DNA of 64,000 bases. Source: Ignavibacteria bacterium. Its GTDB lineage: Bacteria; Bacteroidota; Ignavibacteria; Kapaibacteriales; UBA961. A program made the translations under genes and the position numbers. The number at the start of each line of letters is the position of its first letter. Positions within the stretch are counted from its first letter, which is position 1. This document shows positions 48,260 to 60,820 of the stretch, one piece after another. The stretch lies in assembly GCA_947491315.1 (NCBI GenBank), contig CANLII010000002.1, positions 62,001 to 126,000 of the forward strand. The letters run 5' to 3'. The notes beneath the pieces were generated by a model. It worked only from the letters and a program-made list of their open reading frames with translations, was not told where the DNA came from and ran no database searches.

Positions 48260-48933
48260 GAGGCCATCATATTCATGATGGTTTATTGAATTCCGACAGC
48301 ATCATCATTGACCTGGGCGGACATAAAGGCGAATTCAGTTCGATCATCAGTGAACGATATCATTGCATGTGTCATGTGATTGAAGCCATGCCTGAATTAT
48401 ATGCATCCATCAAACAAACCAAGAATATTCGCACATATCACTATGCAGCTTCAGATTCCGATGGAGTGATGTCTTTTCACCTTTCTGAAAATCCGGAGTC
48501 GAATTCACTTATTCGAAAAACCGAGGAGCATGCCAAAACCATTGAAGTGCCAACCATTTCAATGTCTTCACTCCTTCAAAAACATGATATCCCAAGAATT
48601 GATGCATTGAAGATGGATATAGAAGGTGCTGAAATCGCGGTATTCAGAGGTATGTCCGATGAGCTTCTTCGCTCAATAAAGCAGATAACTGTCGAATTTC
48701 ATGATTTTATACCTGAAATGAACATGGAACAAGATGTTCTGGATGTGATTTCAAGACTCGAATCACTTGGATTTGCCTGCATCGTGTTTTCTCGACATAC
48801 CCATTTCGATGTACTGTTTCTCAATACGAGAAATGTATCTCATGTGGATATATTCATGGCAAGAATGACAAAATATATACATGGAATCGGAAGAGTGATC
48901 AACAGAAATTTGGGTTTGAATAAAGATCACTAA
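48241..48933 (+). CDS. FkbM family methyltransferase
   Basis: SIIIDLGGHKGEFSSIIS; VIEAMPELYASI; IPRIDALKMDIEGAEIAVFRGM. Confidence 0.88.
   Translation: MAFPCIRGHHIHDGLLNSDSIIIDLGGHKGEFSSIISERYHCMCHVIEAMPELYASIKQTKNIRTYHYAASDSDGVMSFHLSENPESNSLIRKTEEHAKTIEVPTISMSSLLQKHDIPRIDALKMDIEGAEIAVFRGMSDELLRSIKQITVEFHDFIPEMNMEQDVLDVISRLESLGFACIVFSRHTHFDVLFLNTRNVSHVDIFMARMTKYIHGIGRVINRNLGLNKDH
48247..48281 (+). promoter_or_regulatory. Candidate -1 frameshift signal (slippery heptamer plus stem-loop)
   Basis: T_TTC_CCT at 48247-48253, zero-frame TAA at 48257, perfect 7-bp stem CCATCAT-ATTC-ATGATGG at 48264-48281. Confidence 0.45.
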
Positions 48934-48984
48934 TTCGGCAACTATTGTATTTTCAATGCTTTAGATATATGTGAGGACTATTTT

Positions 48985-49095
48985 GAAAATGCGGGAACAT
49001 GGTCGTATGTGATGGTGTTAATGAGATGTGAAAGTTTCTCGATACCCATCCCGCTTTCACCACAACAACAAAGCCCCAAATTTGGGGCTTTTTTT
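48985..49095 (+). ncRNA. Candidate structured RNA or long 3' UTR ending in an intrinsic terminator
   Basis: Complementary segments GCGGGA(48991-48996)/TCCCGC(49049-49054) and GTGAAAG(49028-49034)/CTTTCAC(49054-49060), then terminator. Confidence 0.25.
49070..49095 (+). terminator. Intrinsic terminator between fkbM and prfC
   Basis: AAAGCCCCAAATTTGGGGCTTT plus T-tract. Confidence 0.9.
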
Positions 49096-50662
49096 ATGCT
49101 ATTGGGGGTTTATCCAAGAGAATTAAACCTTCGGTTCGATCTCGATGATAACCGATTTCCCAGTCATTTTTGAACAGAATCACTTCTCGATCAGCATCAT
49201 CAAAGGCAAATGTCAAAGTTGCACTCATGGGTTTCACATCACCACCAAGCCAGCGCATTCTGGTGAATGGTAATCTATCTAATTTCACCTTTTCATTGTA
49301 TTCCGACTCCATTCGAGCCTGAAATACTTGTAATTGAAGTTCACCAACCGCGGCTATAAGCGGAGTTGGAGAATGATGTGCATCGCTGAAAATTTGTACG
49401 ACGCCTTCCTCTCCCAATTGCTCAATTCCTTTACGGAAACTCTTACTGAATGATCCTGAAACAGGAAACAATTTTGCAAAAATCTCGGGAGCAAATCTCG
49501 GAAACTGTGGAATTGTGAAATCAGGTCCGGTTGTGAGTACATCACCCACGAGGAATGTTCCGGGATTTGAAAGACCAATCACATCACCCGGATATGCCAC
49601 ATCGATGATATCTCTGTCTTGTCCAAAAATCTGAAAAGGATAATTAATTTTTACTTCCTTTCCGCTTCTAGGATGCTTTGCCGTCATGCCTCTCTCAAAA
49701 ATCCCACTCACGATTCTAAAGAATGAAATGCGATCTCTGTGAGACTTATTCATATTCGCTTGCATTTTATAAACAAAGCCCGAAAAATACGAACTGTCTG
49801 GTGCTATAAGTCCTGCAGAAGAACCCATACCTTGAGGAGATGGAGCCAAGTCAATCAAATATTGAAGAAAGTTTTCAATACCAAAATTCGTGATGGCACT
49901 TCCAAAAAAGACCGGTGTAATGATTTCCTGCAAAAATGCTTCATGCTCAAATGGAGGAAGTGCGGCTTCCACCAGTTCGATTTCTTCAAGAAACTTTGCA
50001 TGTGCATGTTCGCCAATCAATGCTTTGAAACTCGGATCATGTATGCCTTTTGTGCTTACAGGTGCTCTGTGTTTATTACCCTCAGTTTTTTCAAACAAAT
50101 GCAATACACCGGAAGATCTTTCATATACACCACGGAAACTGGGTCCATCTCCAATTGGATATGTGAGCGGCACTACAGTAATACCAAGTACTTTCTCAAC
50201 ATTATCCATTAATTCAAATGGAGAAAGTGCTGGTCGATCCATTTTATTAATGAATGTAATGATGGGAATGCCACGATCTCTACATACTTTGAATAACTTC
50301 ACTGTTTGTTCCTCAACACCTTTGGCGGCATCAAGAAGCATAATTGCACAATCTACTGCCATGAGCGTGCGATAGGTGTCTTCAGAAAAGTCTTGGTGAC
50401 CAGGAGTATCAAGGATATTGAGCAAGATCCCATCATATTCAACTCGCATCGCGCTTGAAGAAACAGAAATTCCACGCTCTTGTTCAATACTCATCCAATC
50501 GGATGTAGTGGATCTATGTTTTCCTCCGGTCACAGCACCCGCACTACGAATTGCTCCTGAGTATAGGAGTAATTTTTCGGTCAATGTGGTTTTTCCCGCA
50601 TCCGGATGCGAGATGATGGCTATTGTTCTTCGCCTTTGAATTTCACTTTGTAATTCTGACAT
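49094..50662 (-). CDS. prfC: Peptide chain release factor 3
   Basis: AIISHPDAGKTTLTEKLLLYSGAI; RGISVSSSAM; DTPGHQDFSEDTYRTL; TFINKMDR; 522 aa. Confidence 0.96.
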   Translation of the reverse strand: MSELQSEIQRRRTIAIISHPDAGKTTLTEKLLLYSGAIRSAGAVTGGKHRSTTSDWMSIEQERGISVSSSAMRVEYDGILLNILDTPGHQDFSEDTYRTLMAVDCAIMLLDAAKGVEEQTVKLFKVCRDRGIPIITFINKMDRPALSPFELMDNVEKVLGITVVPLTYPIGDGPSFRGVYERSSGVLHLFEKTEGNKHRAPVSTKGIHDPSFKALIGEHAHAKFLEEIELVEAALPPFEHEAFLQEIITPVFFGSAITNFGIENFLQYLIDLAPSPQGMGSSAGLIAPDSSYFSGFVYKMQANMNKSHRDRISFFRIVSGIFERGMTAKHPRSGKEVKINYPFQIFGQDRDIIDVAYPGDVIGLSNPGTFLVGDVLTTGPDFTIPQFPRFAPEIFAKLFPVSGSFSKSFRKGIEQLGEEGVVQIFSDAHHSPTPLIAAVGELQLQVFQARMESEYNEKVKLDRLPFTRMRWLGGDVKPMSATLTFAFDDADREVILFKNDWEIGYHRDRTEGLILLDKPPIA

Positions 50663-50671
50663 GATTCCTTC

Positions 50672-54726
<4,055 letters not shown>

Positions 54727-54790
54727 TCATTCATAGGGACAATCATATCCCCGGAATGATCACAATCACATTGAATGTGTAATTTGCAAT

Positions 54791-56551
54791 ATGAGATATC
54801 TATTTCGCATACTGATACTTATGTTTCCGCTCCTGGCATTGCTGTCTTCTTGTACGGTGCTGCGCCCCCGTTCTCTATTCAAAGATCTGATTTGTCCTCC
54901 GCCTCCTTCACAAGATTGTTATCCCAAACGCTTCACGGGTCCGGTTTTGGATACCGCATCCCAGGGAAAAGAACGATTTATGAGAATTCGCTCGGTTGAA
55001 GGCTTGAATTCTCCCGTAATCGATGAATGGAGTGTTTCATTTCTCAAAGACTCGACCATTTGGAATACCGCATCTGCCGGTGGAAGTCAGATTTTGAGAT
55101 CCATTCGATTTTATAATGAAAAGACTGTTTCAGAGATATATACCCCTGAAATGGAGGAAAATGGATCTCTTGGTTTTGTGACGGGAGATTCGGAGAAAGC
55201 AATAGCCGCCAGAGTATCAGCCGGTGCATATCCGGGAGATGCAGATATCATTGTCTCCGAACTTTCAAGAGATATAATTAAACCCCTAAATAGCATCGCA
55301 GTCTCTTCCCTTTTGCACTGGGAATCGCATCCCACTCTTTCACCTGATGGAACATTGCTGTTTTATGTGAGCGATCAAATAGCATCCATAAAAGGTACGG
55401 AAATTTATGTATCAGCAAAAGAAGGCAATGCTTGGAGTGAACCCATGAATTGCGGACATATCATCAATTCGAAGTGTGATGAATTGAGTCCTTTTGTTAC
55501 GAAACAAGGCAATGTTTTGCTTTTTTCTTCATCAGGTCATGCTAATCTTGGCGGTTATGACATATTTTCTACCATGTTTGATCCGGAATCCGTTAAAAAA
55601 GCAATAAAAGTCCGAGATTCAATGGCACTTGCGAAGACATTTGAACAGCCCACAAATATAGGCGCACCCATCAATACCATTCATGATGAGTTATTTCCAT
55701 CTTCCCCAAGCAATCGCATAGATACATTACTCTATTATAGTTCCAATCAATCATCCCCGGCAGATGATTTTTCCTTCGATATATTTGTCTATCATCCTGC
55801 CTATCAGTTTGACACAGTGAAGCAGACGCCTATTGTAAAATGGCAAATGACATCTCCTACACTTAAAAGAGCTGATAAATTGGACCCCAAGACTATCATC
55901 ACCATTGAAGGGAGAGTTATTGACGAAGAAAGCAAAAAGCCGGTAAAGAATGCAGAAGTAACCACCACTTTATATCCAGAGAATGAAGTCATCGATCAAC
56001 AAATGACTGATACCACTGGTCGATACAGAGTGAAGGTGGCTACAAACAGACCTGTCCGAATTTCAGCAGAATCAGATGAGCTCTTTGAATCGGCATTCAT
56101 CACTACATTTTTGCAGTCTGACAATAATGCCTATCTGTCCGATCCGCTTCAATTGCCCAAGACCATTGCACTTCGCATCAATTTTCCTACGAATGAATTC
56201 AAGGATCCTTATCCATTTCTTTTGGATTCCAATGGGAATGAAACCCCGGTTTCATGGATAGATGCCATTGTGAAAGTGGGTATGAATTTGCAGAAATTTC
56301 AAACAAACATTGAAACTCTCTCGATAATTGGACATACTGATCAAGTTGGATCGAATGAATATAATATGAAGCTTGGTCAAAGAAGATCTGATTTCATTGT
56401 TCAACAACTTGTAAAACTTGGAGTGCCGGCCAAAATGTTGAGAGCAGAATCTCAAGGTGAGGAAGCTCTTCTGAACATTCGACCCTTCGAAAATGAAGAT
56501 ATCTACAACAAACGCTGTCGAAGAGTCGAATTATTCAAGTTCATCCGTTAA
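54791..56551 (+). CDS. OmpA-C/PD40/carboxypeptidase-regulatory-like lipoprotein (PorE-like architecture)
   Basis: Lipobox LALLSSC; WESHPTLSPDGTLLFYVSD (PD40); VIDEESKKPVKNAEVTT (CarboxypepD_reg-like); IIGHTDQVGSNEYNMKLGQRRSDFI (OmpA). Confidence 0.85.
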   Translation: MRYLFRILILMFPLLALLSSCTVLRPRSLFKDLICPPPPSQDCYPKRFTGPVLDTASQGKERFMRIRSVEGLNSPVIDEWSVSFLKDSTIWNTASAGGSQILRSIRFYNEKTVSEIYTPEMEENGSLGFVTGDSEKAIAARVSAGAYPGDADIIVSELSRDIIKPLNSIAVSSLLHWESHPTLSPDGTLLFYVSDQIASIKGTEIYVSAKEGNAWSEPMNCGHIINSKCDELSPFVTKQGNVLLFSSSGHANLGGYDIFSTMFDPESVKKAIKVRDSMALAKTFEQPTNIGAPINTIHDELFPSSPSNRIDTLLYYSSNQSSPADDFSFDIFVYHPAYQFDTVKQTPIVKWQMTSPTLKRADKLDPKTIITIEGRVIDEESKKPVKNAEVTTTLYPENEVIDQQMTDTTGRYRVKVATNRPVRISAESDELFESAFITTFLQSDNNAYLSDPLQLPKTIALRINFPTNEFKDPYPFLLDSNGNETPVSWIDAIVKVGMNLQKFQTNIETLSIIGHTDQVGSNEYNMKLGQRRSDFIVQQLVKLGVPAKMLRAESQGEEALLNIRPFENEDIYNKRCRRVELFKFIR

Positions 56552-56592
56552 AAGCGTGGAAAATTCACTGATTTTCAATCCTTGAAATTCCC

Positions 56593-56600
56593 TAATTTTG
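56593..56600 (+). promoter_or_regulatory. Bacteroidota-type -7 element (TAATTTTG)
   Basis: TAnnTTTG match 37 nt upstream of the etfB ATG. Confidence 0.4.
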
Positions 56601-56636
56601 CATACTGATCACCATCAAAAAACACGGAGTCACTCC

Positions 56637-57383
56637 ATGAATATCCTTGTGTGTATTTCACAGGTACCTGATACCACAGCCAAAATCCAAGTATCCGGCG
56701 ATGGAAAATCCATTGAAAAGACGGGTATCAAGTTCATTCTTAATCCTTATGATGAATTTGCAATTGAAGAGGGTCTTCGCTTAAGAGAGCGATTCGGAGG
56801 CACGGTAATAGCCTTGACTGTTGGTTCTGAAACCTCGAAAGAGATTCTTAGAACCGCTCTTGCAATGGGAGTCGACAAAGCCGGCATCGTAAAAACTGAT
56901 GATATTCTTGATTCATATAATGTGGCAGAAAATATTGCAGGTTATGCCAAATCTATTTCACCTGATTTGGTGATTTTTGGAAGACAATCCATTGATTTTG
57001 ACTCATCCGGGATGGCACCAATGGTTGCAGAAATGCTTGATCTTCCATCAATTTCCGTCGTATCATCTTGGAATATCGAAAATAATGTCATTACTGCGGA
57101 GCGAGACATCGAAGGTGGAAAAGAAGTGCTGACATGCTCAATTCCCTGCGTCATCAGTGCGCAAAAAGGTTTGAATGATCCTCGCTATCCAAAATTGCCT
57201 GATATCATGAAAGCAAAGAGTAAGCCGATTGAAGAGATTGCTTCATGTCATGGTTCTGCATTGGTGTCTTTGACATCCATGGTGCTTCCATCCTCAAAAA
57301 GAGTCGGAATGATAGTTGGTGACTCCGAAGCAGAAATTGCATCAGTAGTCACTGCACTTCATGAACAGGCAAAAGTTATTTAA
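56637..57383 (+). CDS. etfB: Electron transfer flavoprotein beta subunit
   Basis: MNILVCISQVPDTTAKI; FILNPYDEFAIEEGLRLRE; GRQSIDFDSSGMAPMVAEML. Confidence 0.95.
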   Translation: MNILVCISQVPDTTAKIQVSGDGKSIEKTGIKFILNPYDEFAIEEGLRLRERFGGTVIALTVGSETSKEILRTALAMGVDKAGIVKTDDILDSYNVAENIAGYAKSISPDLVIFGRQSIDFDSSGMAPMVAEMLDLPSISVVSSWNIENNVITAERDIEGGKEVLTCSIPCVISAQKGLNDPRYPKLPDIMKAKSKPIEEIASCHGSALVSLTSMVLPSSKRVGMIVGDSEAEIASVVTALHEQAKVI

Positions 57384-57404
57384 TTAATCCGGAAGACTTC
57401 ACTC

Positions 57405-58376
57405 ATGAAACATATAATCGTTTATATCGAACCCAAAGATGCAAGTTCACTGAAAAGAACTTCCTATGAAGCTTTAACAGCCGCGCGCTCCATCGCCGGC
57501 GATGCACAAATCACTGCTTTTGCCGTGCATGGTTCTGAGCAGGCACTTGCAACCGCAGGAAACTATGGCGTGCAATCAGTTGTGGTCGCCAAGCATGATC
57601 TCCTTTCCACCTATTCATCCACAGCCACAGCCGAAGCGCTTGCTCAATATGCTCAGTCAGTATCAGCAGATACGATTATCCTTTCAGGAAATGCTTCTGG
57701 GAAAGAAATTTCTCCGCGCTTAAGCGTAAAACTCAAAGCAGGAATTCTGCCTGATTGCATTACTCTAGAGAATGATGGCGGTACAGTGAAGGCTATAAGG
57801 CCTGTCTATGCTGGTAAGGCACATATTGCTGTGCAGTCGATATCTGATCATTCCATTATTGCGCTCAGACCAAATGTGTTTACCGCAAAGCAAGAAGGCT
57901 CAGCGAATGCAAGTATCAGTTCATTTACGCCAAACCTGGAAGCAAAACATGCAGGCGTGAAAGTTACATCATTAGTAAAAAATGAAGGAAGATTGGATGT
58001 AGCCGAGGCAGATATCATCGTGTCCGGCGGAAGAGGAATGAAGGGTCCGGAGCATTTTCCAATCATCGAACAACTGGCATCCACATTGAATGCCGCGGTT
58101 GGCGCTTCTCGTGCGGTTGTTGATGCCGGCTGGAGACCACATGGCGAGCAAGTCGGTCAAACCGGAAAAACCGTATCACCTTCTCTTTATGTAGCTTGCG
58201 GTATTTCGGGTGCAGTTCAGCATTTGGCCGGCATGAGTTCATCGAAATTCATTCTTGCCATCAATAAAGATAAGGATGCACCGATTTTCAAAGTTGCCGA
58301 TTATGGCATCGTTGGTGATGTGTTTGAAGTATTACCTGTTCTTGATGCAAAGTTAAAAGCGATGTTGCATTCATGA
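57405..58376 (+). CDS. etfA: Electron transfer flavoprotein alpha subunit
   Basis: IVSGGRGMKGPEHF; VGASRAVVDAGWRPHGEQVGQTGKTVSPSLYVACGISGAVQHLAGM. Confidence 0.96.
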   Translation: MKHIIVYIEPKDASSLKRTSYEALTAARSIAGDAQITAFAVHGSEQALATAGNYGVQSVVVAKHDLLSTYSSTATAEALAQYAQSVSADTIILSGNASGKEISPRLSVKLKAGILPDCITLENDGGTVKAIRPVYAGKAHIAVQSISDHSIIALRPNVFTAKQEGSANASISSFTPNLEAKHAGVKVTSLVKNEGRLDVAEADIIVSGGRGMKGPEHFPIIEQLASTLNAAVGASRAVVDAGWRPHGEQVGQTGKTVSPSLYVACGISGAVQHLAGMSSSKFILAINKDKDAPIFKVADYGIVGDVFEVLPVLDAKLKAMLHS

Positions 58377-58454
58377 TGCGGAAATACATAGTATTGCATG
58401 GCCGTAACGATACGGACATTTTTGTCTTGGGGTCACATAAATCGGAATGAAACA

Positions 58455-59087
58455 ATGAATGATAAAATACAGGTCGAGGTCTTGGGTTTGTCCCAAAGTC
58501 CGACTAGCAATGGATCCTATGCTTTGATCTTGAAAGAAGTTGATGGTGATCGTAGATTACCCATCGTTATTGGTGCGCCTGAAGCTGGAGCAATTGCTTA
58601 TGAAATGGAAGGTGTCCATACAAGCAGGCCGATGACACATGATCTGATAAAGTCCATCATTGAAACATTAGATACAAAGGTGACCGAGATTTTCATCCAT
58701 GAGATGAAAGATAGTACATTCTATGCCTCCCTCCATTTTTTTGGCATTGATTCAGTGGTTGATGCCAGACCAAGTGATGCAATTGCCATTGCTTTGCGCT
58801 TTGAAGCTCCGATGTATATCGCTTCTTCCCTTTTGGATCTTGCAGGATTTTCACTCGAAGAATATGAAGGAAAGGATGATGATGAAGATGATTCTGATGA
58901 ACCGGACTTAGAAGATACCGAAGAAGAAGAAATTGATTTTTTTCTCAAGGATGGACCTCAGAAGAAACAATCAATAACTTCTTTGAGCAAAAAAGATCGC
59001 CTCGAAACTGAATTGGAGCAAGCAATCAAGGATGAAGATTATGAGAAGGCCGCTCAGCTTCGTGATGAAATTGAAGGTCTCAAATAA
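58455..59087 (+). CDS. Bifunctional nuclease (DUF151) with UVR-like C-terminus
   Basis: LKEVDGDRRLPIVIGAPEAGAIAYEMEG; DARPSDAIAIALRFEAPMYIA; LEQAIKDEDYEKAAQLRDEIEGLK. Confidence 0.92.
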   Translation: MNDKIQVEVLGLSQSPTSNGSYALILKEVDGDRRLPIVIGAPEAGAIAYEMEGVHTSRPMTHDLIKSIIETLDTKVTEIFIHEMKDSTFYASLHFFGIDSVVDARPSDAIAIALRFEAPMYIASSLLDLAGFSLEEYEGKDDDEDDSDEPDLEDTEEEEIDFFLKDGPQKKQSITSLSKKDRLETELEQAIKDEDYEKAAQLRDEIEGLK

Positions 59088-59116
59088 AAAGTGTTTTTCT
59101 CGGAACGGAATTATCG

Positions 59117-59124
59117 TATTTTTG
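59117..59124 (+). promoter_or_regulatory. Bacteroidota-type -7 element upstream of tRNA (TATTTTTG)
   Basis: TAnnTTTG with T-rich -33 region, 36 nt upstream of the tRNA. Confidence 0.45.
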
Positions 59125-59159
59125 AGGTCTTCATTTCACTCCTCGTGAATGAACAGAGT

Positions 59160-59233
<74 letters not shown>

Positions 59234-59240
59234 CATAAGA

Positions 59241-59280
59241 AAAGTCTTTTGTTTTCCATGTGAAAACAAAGGACTTTTTG
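59241..59280 (+). terminator. Intrinsic terminator after tRNA
   Basis: AAGTCTTTTGTTTTC-CATGT-GAAAACAAAGGACTT (one G.T) plus T-tract. Confidence 0.85.
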
Positions 59281-59289
59281 TTTTTAACC

Positions 59290-59345
59290 CCACCCCTCGG
59301 CTTCCGCTCGGGGTGCAATATCACAATAACGCCCCATCGGGGCGA
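59290..59345. repeat. REP-like GC-rich double palindrome
   Basis: ACCCCtcgg...ccgctcGGGGT and CGCCCC-ATC-GGGGCG hairpins in an otherwise AT-rich spacer. Confidence 0.4.
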
Positions 59346-59363
59346 CATCATCATTCTTATTTT

Positions 59364-59975
59364 CTATCTCGGCACCGAATACACGGTCGAAGCATGATGC
59401 GGAAAATGTTCAAGTTTTGTCAAGCATGGAAGATCACCTGCATGTACGGAATTGTATTGCCAAAGGATCAGATTTCTTTGCGCTAATATGACTGAAGTCA
59501 AGGTGAATGGATCACCAATTGGTTTGCCGATTATGAGTCCCTTTGCTGCGGCTCGAAGACCACATTTCCATACATCCGGACCAAACATTTCTTTCATTCC
59601 ACCTGATTTCACTTCAAATGCCTTATAGAATCGATGATTCACATCAGCAATGGCACGAGCTTGAGGCCAATATTTATCAAAGAAAGACTTACCATCTTTC
59701 ACCGAGCCTTGATAGAAAAATATGGGTTGTGGTGCGAAAGGATTATTCTCCATCATCTTCTTGGCATCAATCACCATTTCTTTGGAGAAAAGGCATCCAA
59801 AATGTCTGAGAAAAACGAATAAGACAATTGAATTACCCATTTCTTCCTGTAATGTTCCGCTCGTGAGATTTATCCCCTCGACGCGAGCATCTAAGATCTT
59901 TTGATCGATTATCTGCATATGTTCCGGCTGAACAGTCGATCGTGGCATGACTTCACCTAAGATGAAAAAATACAT
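59364..59975 (-). CDS. PRXL2/AhpC-TSA-like peroxiredoxin-family protein
   Basis: SIVLFVFLRHFGCLFSKEMVIDA; GKPIGDPFTL; likely start at MPRSTVQPEH or MQIIDQ. Confidence 0.75.
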   Translation of the reverse strand: MYFFILGEVMPRSTVQPEHMQIIDQKILDARVEGINLTSGTLQEEMGNSIVLFVFLRHFGCLFSKEMVIDAKKMMENNPFAPQPIFFYQGSVKDGKSFFDKYWPQARAIADVNHRFYKAFEVKSGGMKEMFGPDVWKCGLRAAAKGLIIGKPIGDPFTLTSVILAQRNLILWQYNSVHAGDLPCLTKLEHFPHHASTVYSVPR

Positions 59976-60010
59976 TCAGGTGATTCAAACACATGAGTTT
60001 CAAAAATCGT

Positions 60011-60697
60011 TCACTGAATGGATTTTTTTTCTTCGCGGTATCTTTTGAAAGAATAAGCAATGGGGATAATCACGATGATGGTAATCCATATGAGAAATAC
60101 CATGAGTATAATTTCTGCGCCAAATCCCATCAAACTCAGAAGAGCCGAGATTATCGCCATCCCAATTCCGGAATAAAACCACAAAGGCGATGTGAAGCGA
60201 TGTGTATCATCCCAAACGAGTTCATTGCTGAGTGTCCAAGGAGTGCGAATACCCACAAAATAATTCTGTTTCACATTGACCATTGCCCTACCGAGAAAAG
60301 CAAAAAAGAGTGAAATGATGGAGAATATCCACTCGGGCTTGACAGTAGAGGCTTCGATGATTGAAAGAGTGGTCCAAATCATGATCATACCCAATAGACC
60401 ATGCGTACCGAGTCTGATCAATTGAAGTGTTTTTATGGATTCTTTCAATTGCTCATTGTTTGGATCTATCTTCGGAATGAAGTACAAAAACAGATATAAA
60501 CCCGTATTTATGAGCGGGAGCAGGAATAATCCAATATCTTTTGGAGCATAATTATCCGGCTTCCCTTCCAGATTCCAATGTATGGGTACGATGTCAGGTG
60601 CATAAGCATATGCAATGACTCCAATCAGCCATGTTGCAATGACCAAGATGATGATAATCGCTTCAAGAACTTGTGATTTTTTTTGTTTCATATTCAT
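60011..60697 (-). CDS. SdpI/DUF1648 family membrane protein
   Basis: APDIVPIHWNLEGKPDNYAPK; VKQNYFVGIRTPWTLSNELVWDDTHRF; start at MNMKQKKSQ. Confidence 0.88.
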   Translation of the reverse strand: MNMKQKKSQVLEAIIIILVIATWLIGVIAYAYAPDIVPIHWNLEGKPDNYAPKDIGLFLLPLINTGLYLFLYFIPKIDPNNEQLKESIKTLQLIRLGTHGLLGMIMIWTTLSIIEASTVKPEWIFSIISLFFAFLGRAMVNVKQNYFVGIRTPWTLSNELVWDDTHRFTSPLWFYSGIGMAIISALLSLMGFGAEIILMVFLIWITIIVIIPIAYSFKRYREEKKSIQ

Positions 60698-60779
60698 AAC
60701 ATATCCTTTAACATCATGTAAACTATGGATTTCAATCATAATGCCATCTCGTAATGGGATGAGTCTCATCAAAAGTGCG

Positions 60780-60787
60780 TATCTTTG
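60780..60787 (+). promoter_or_regulatory. Bacteroidota-type -7 element (TATCTTTG)
   Basis: TAnnTTTG 34 nt upstream of the typA ATG. Confidence 0.4.
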
Positions 60788-60820
60788 TTACTTGTTTTGT
60801 TTCAAAGGCATAAATCTTCA

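Noticed and set aside
49739-50375. 157-aa and 161-aa plus-strand ORFs inside prfC
   Set aside because: Antisense shadows; prfC motifs occupy the minus strand
60011-60697. SdpI-like protein as evidence of a toxin-immunity system
   Set aside because: No SdpC/SdpAB-like toxin genes nearby; DUF1648/SdpI proteins are widespread without toxins
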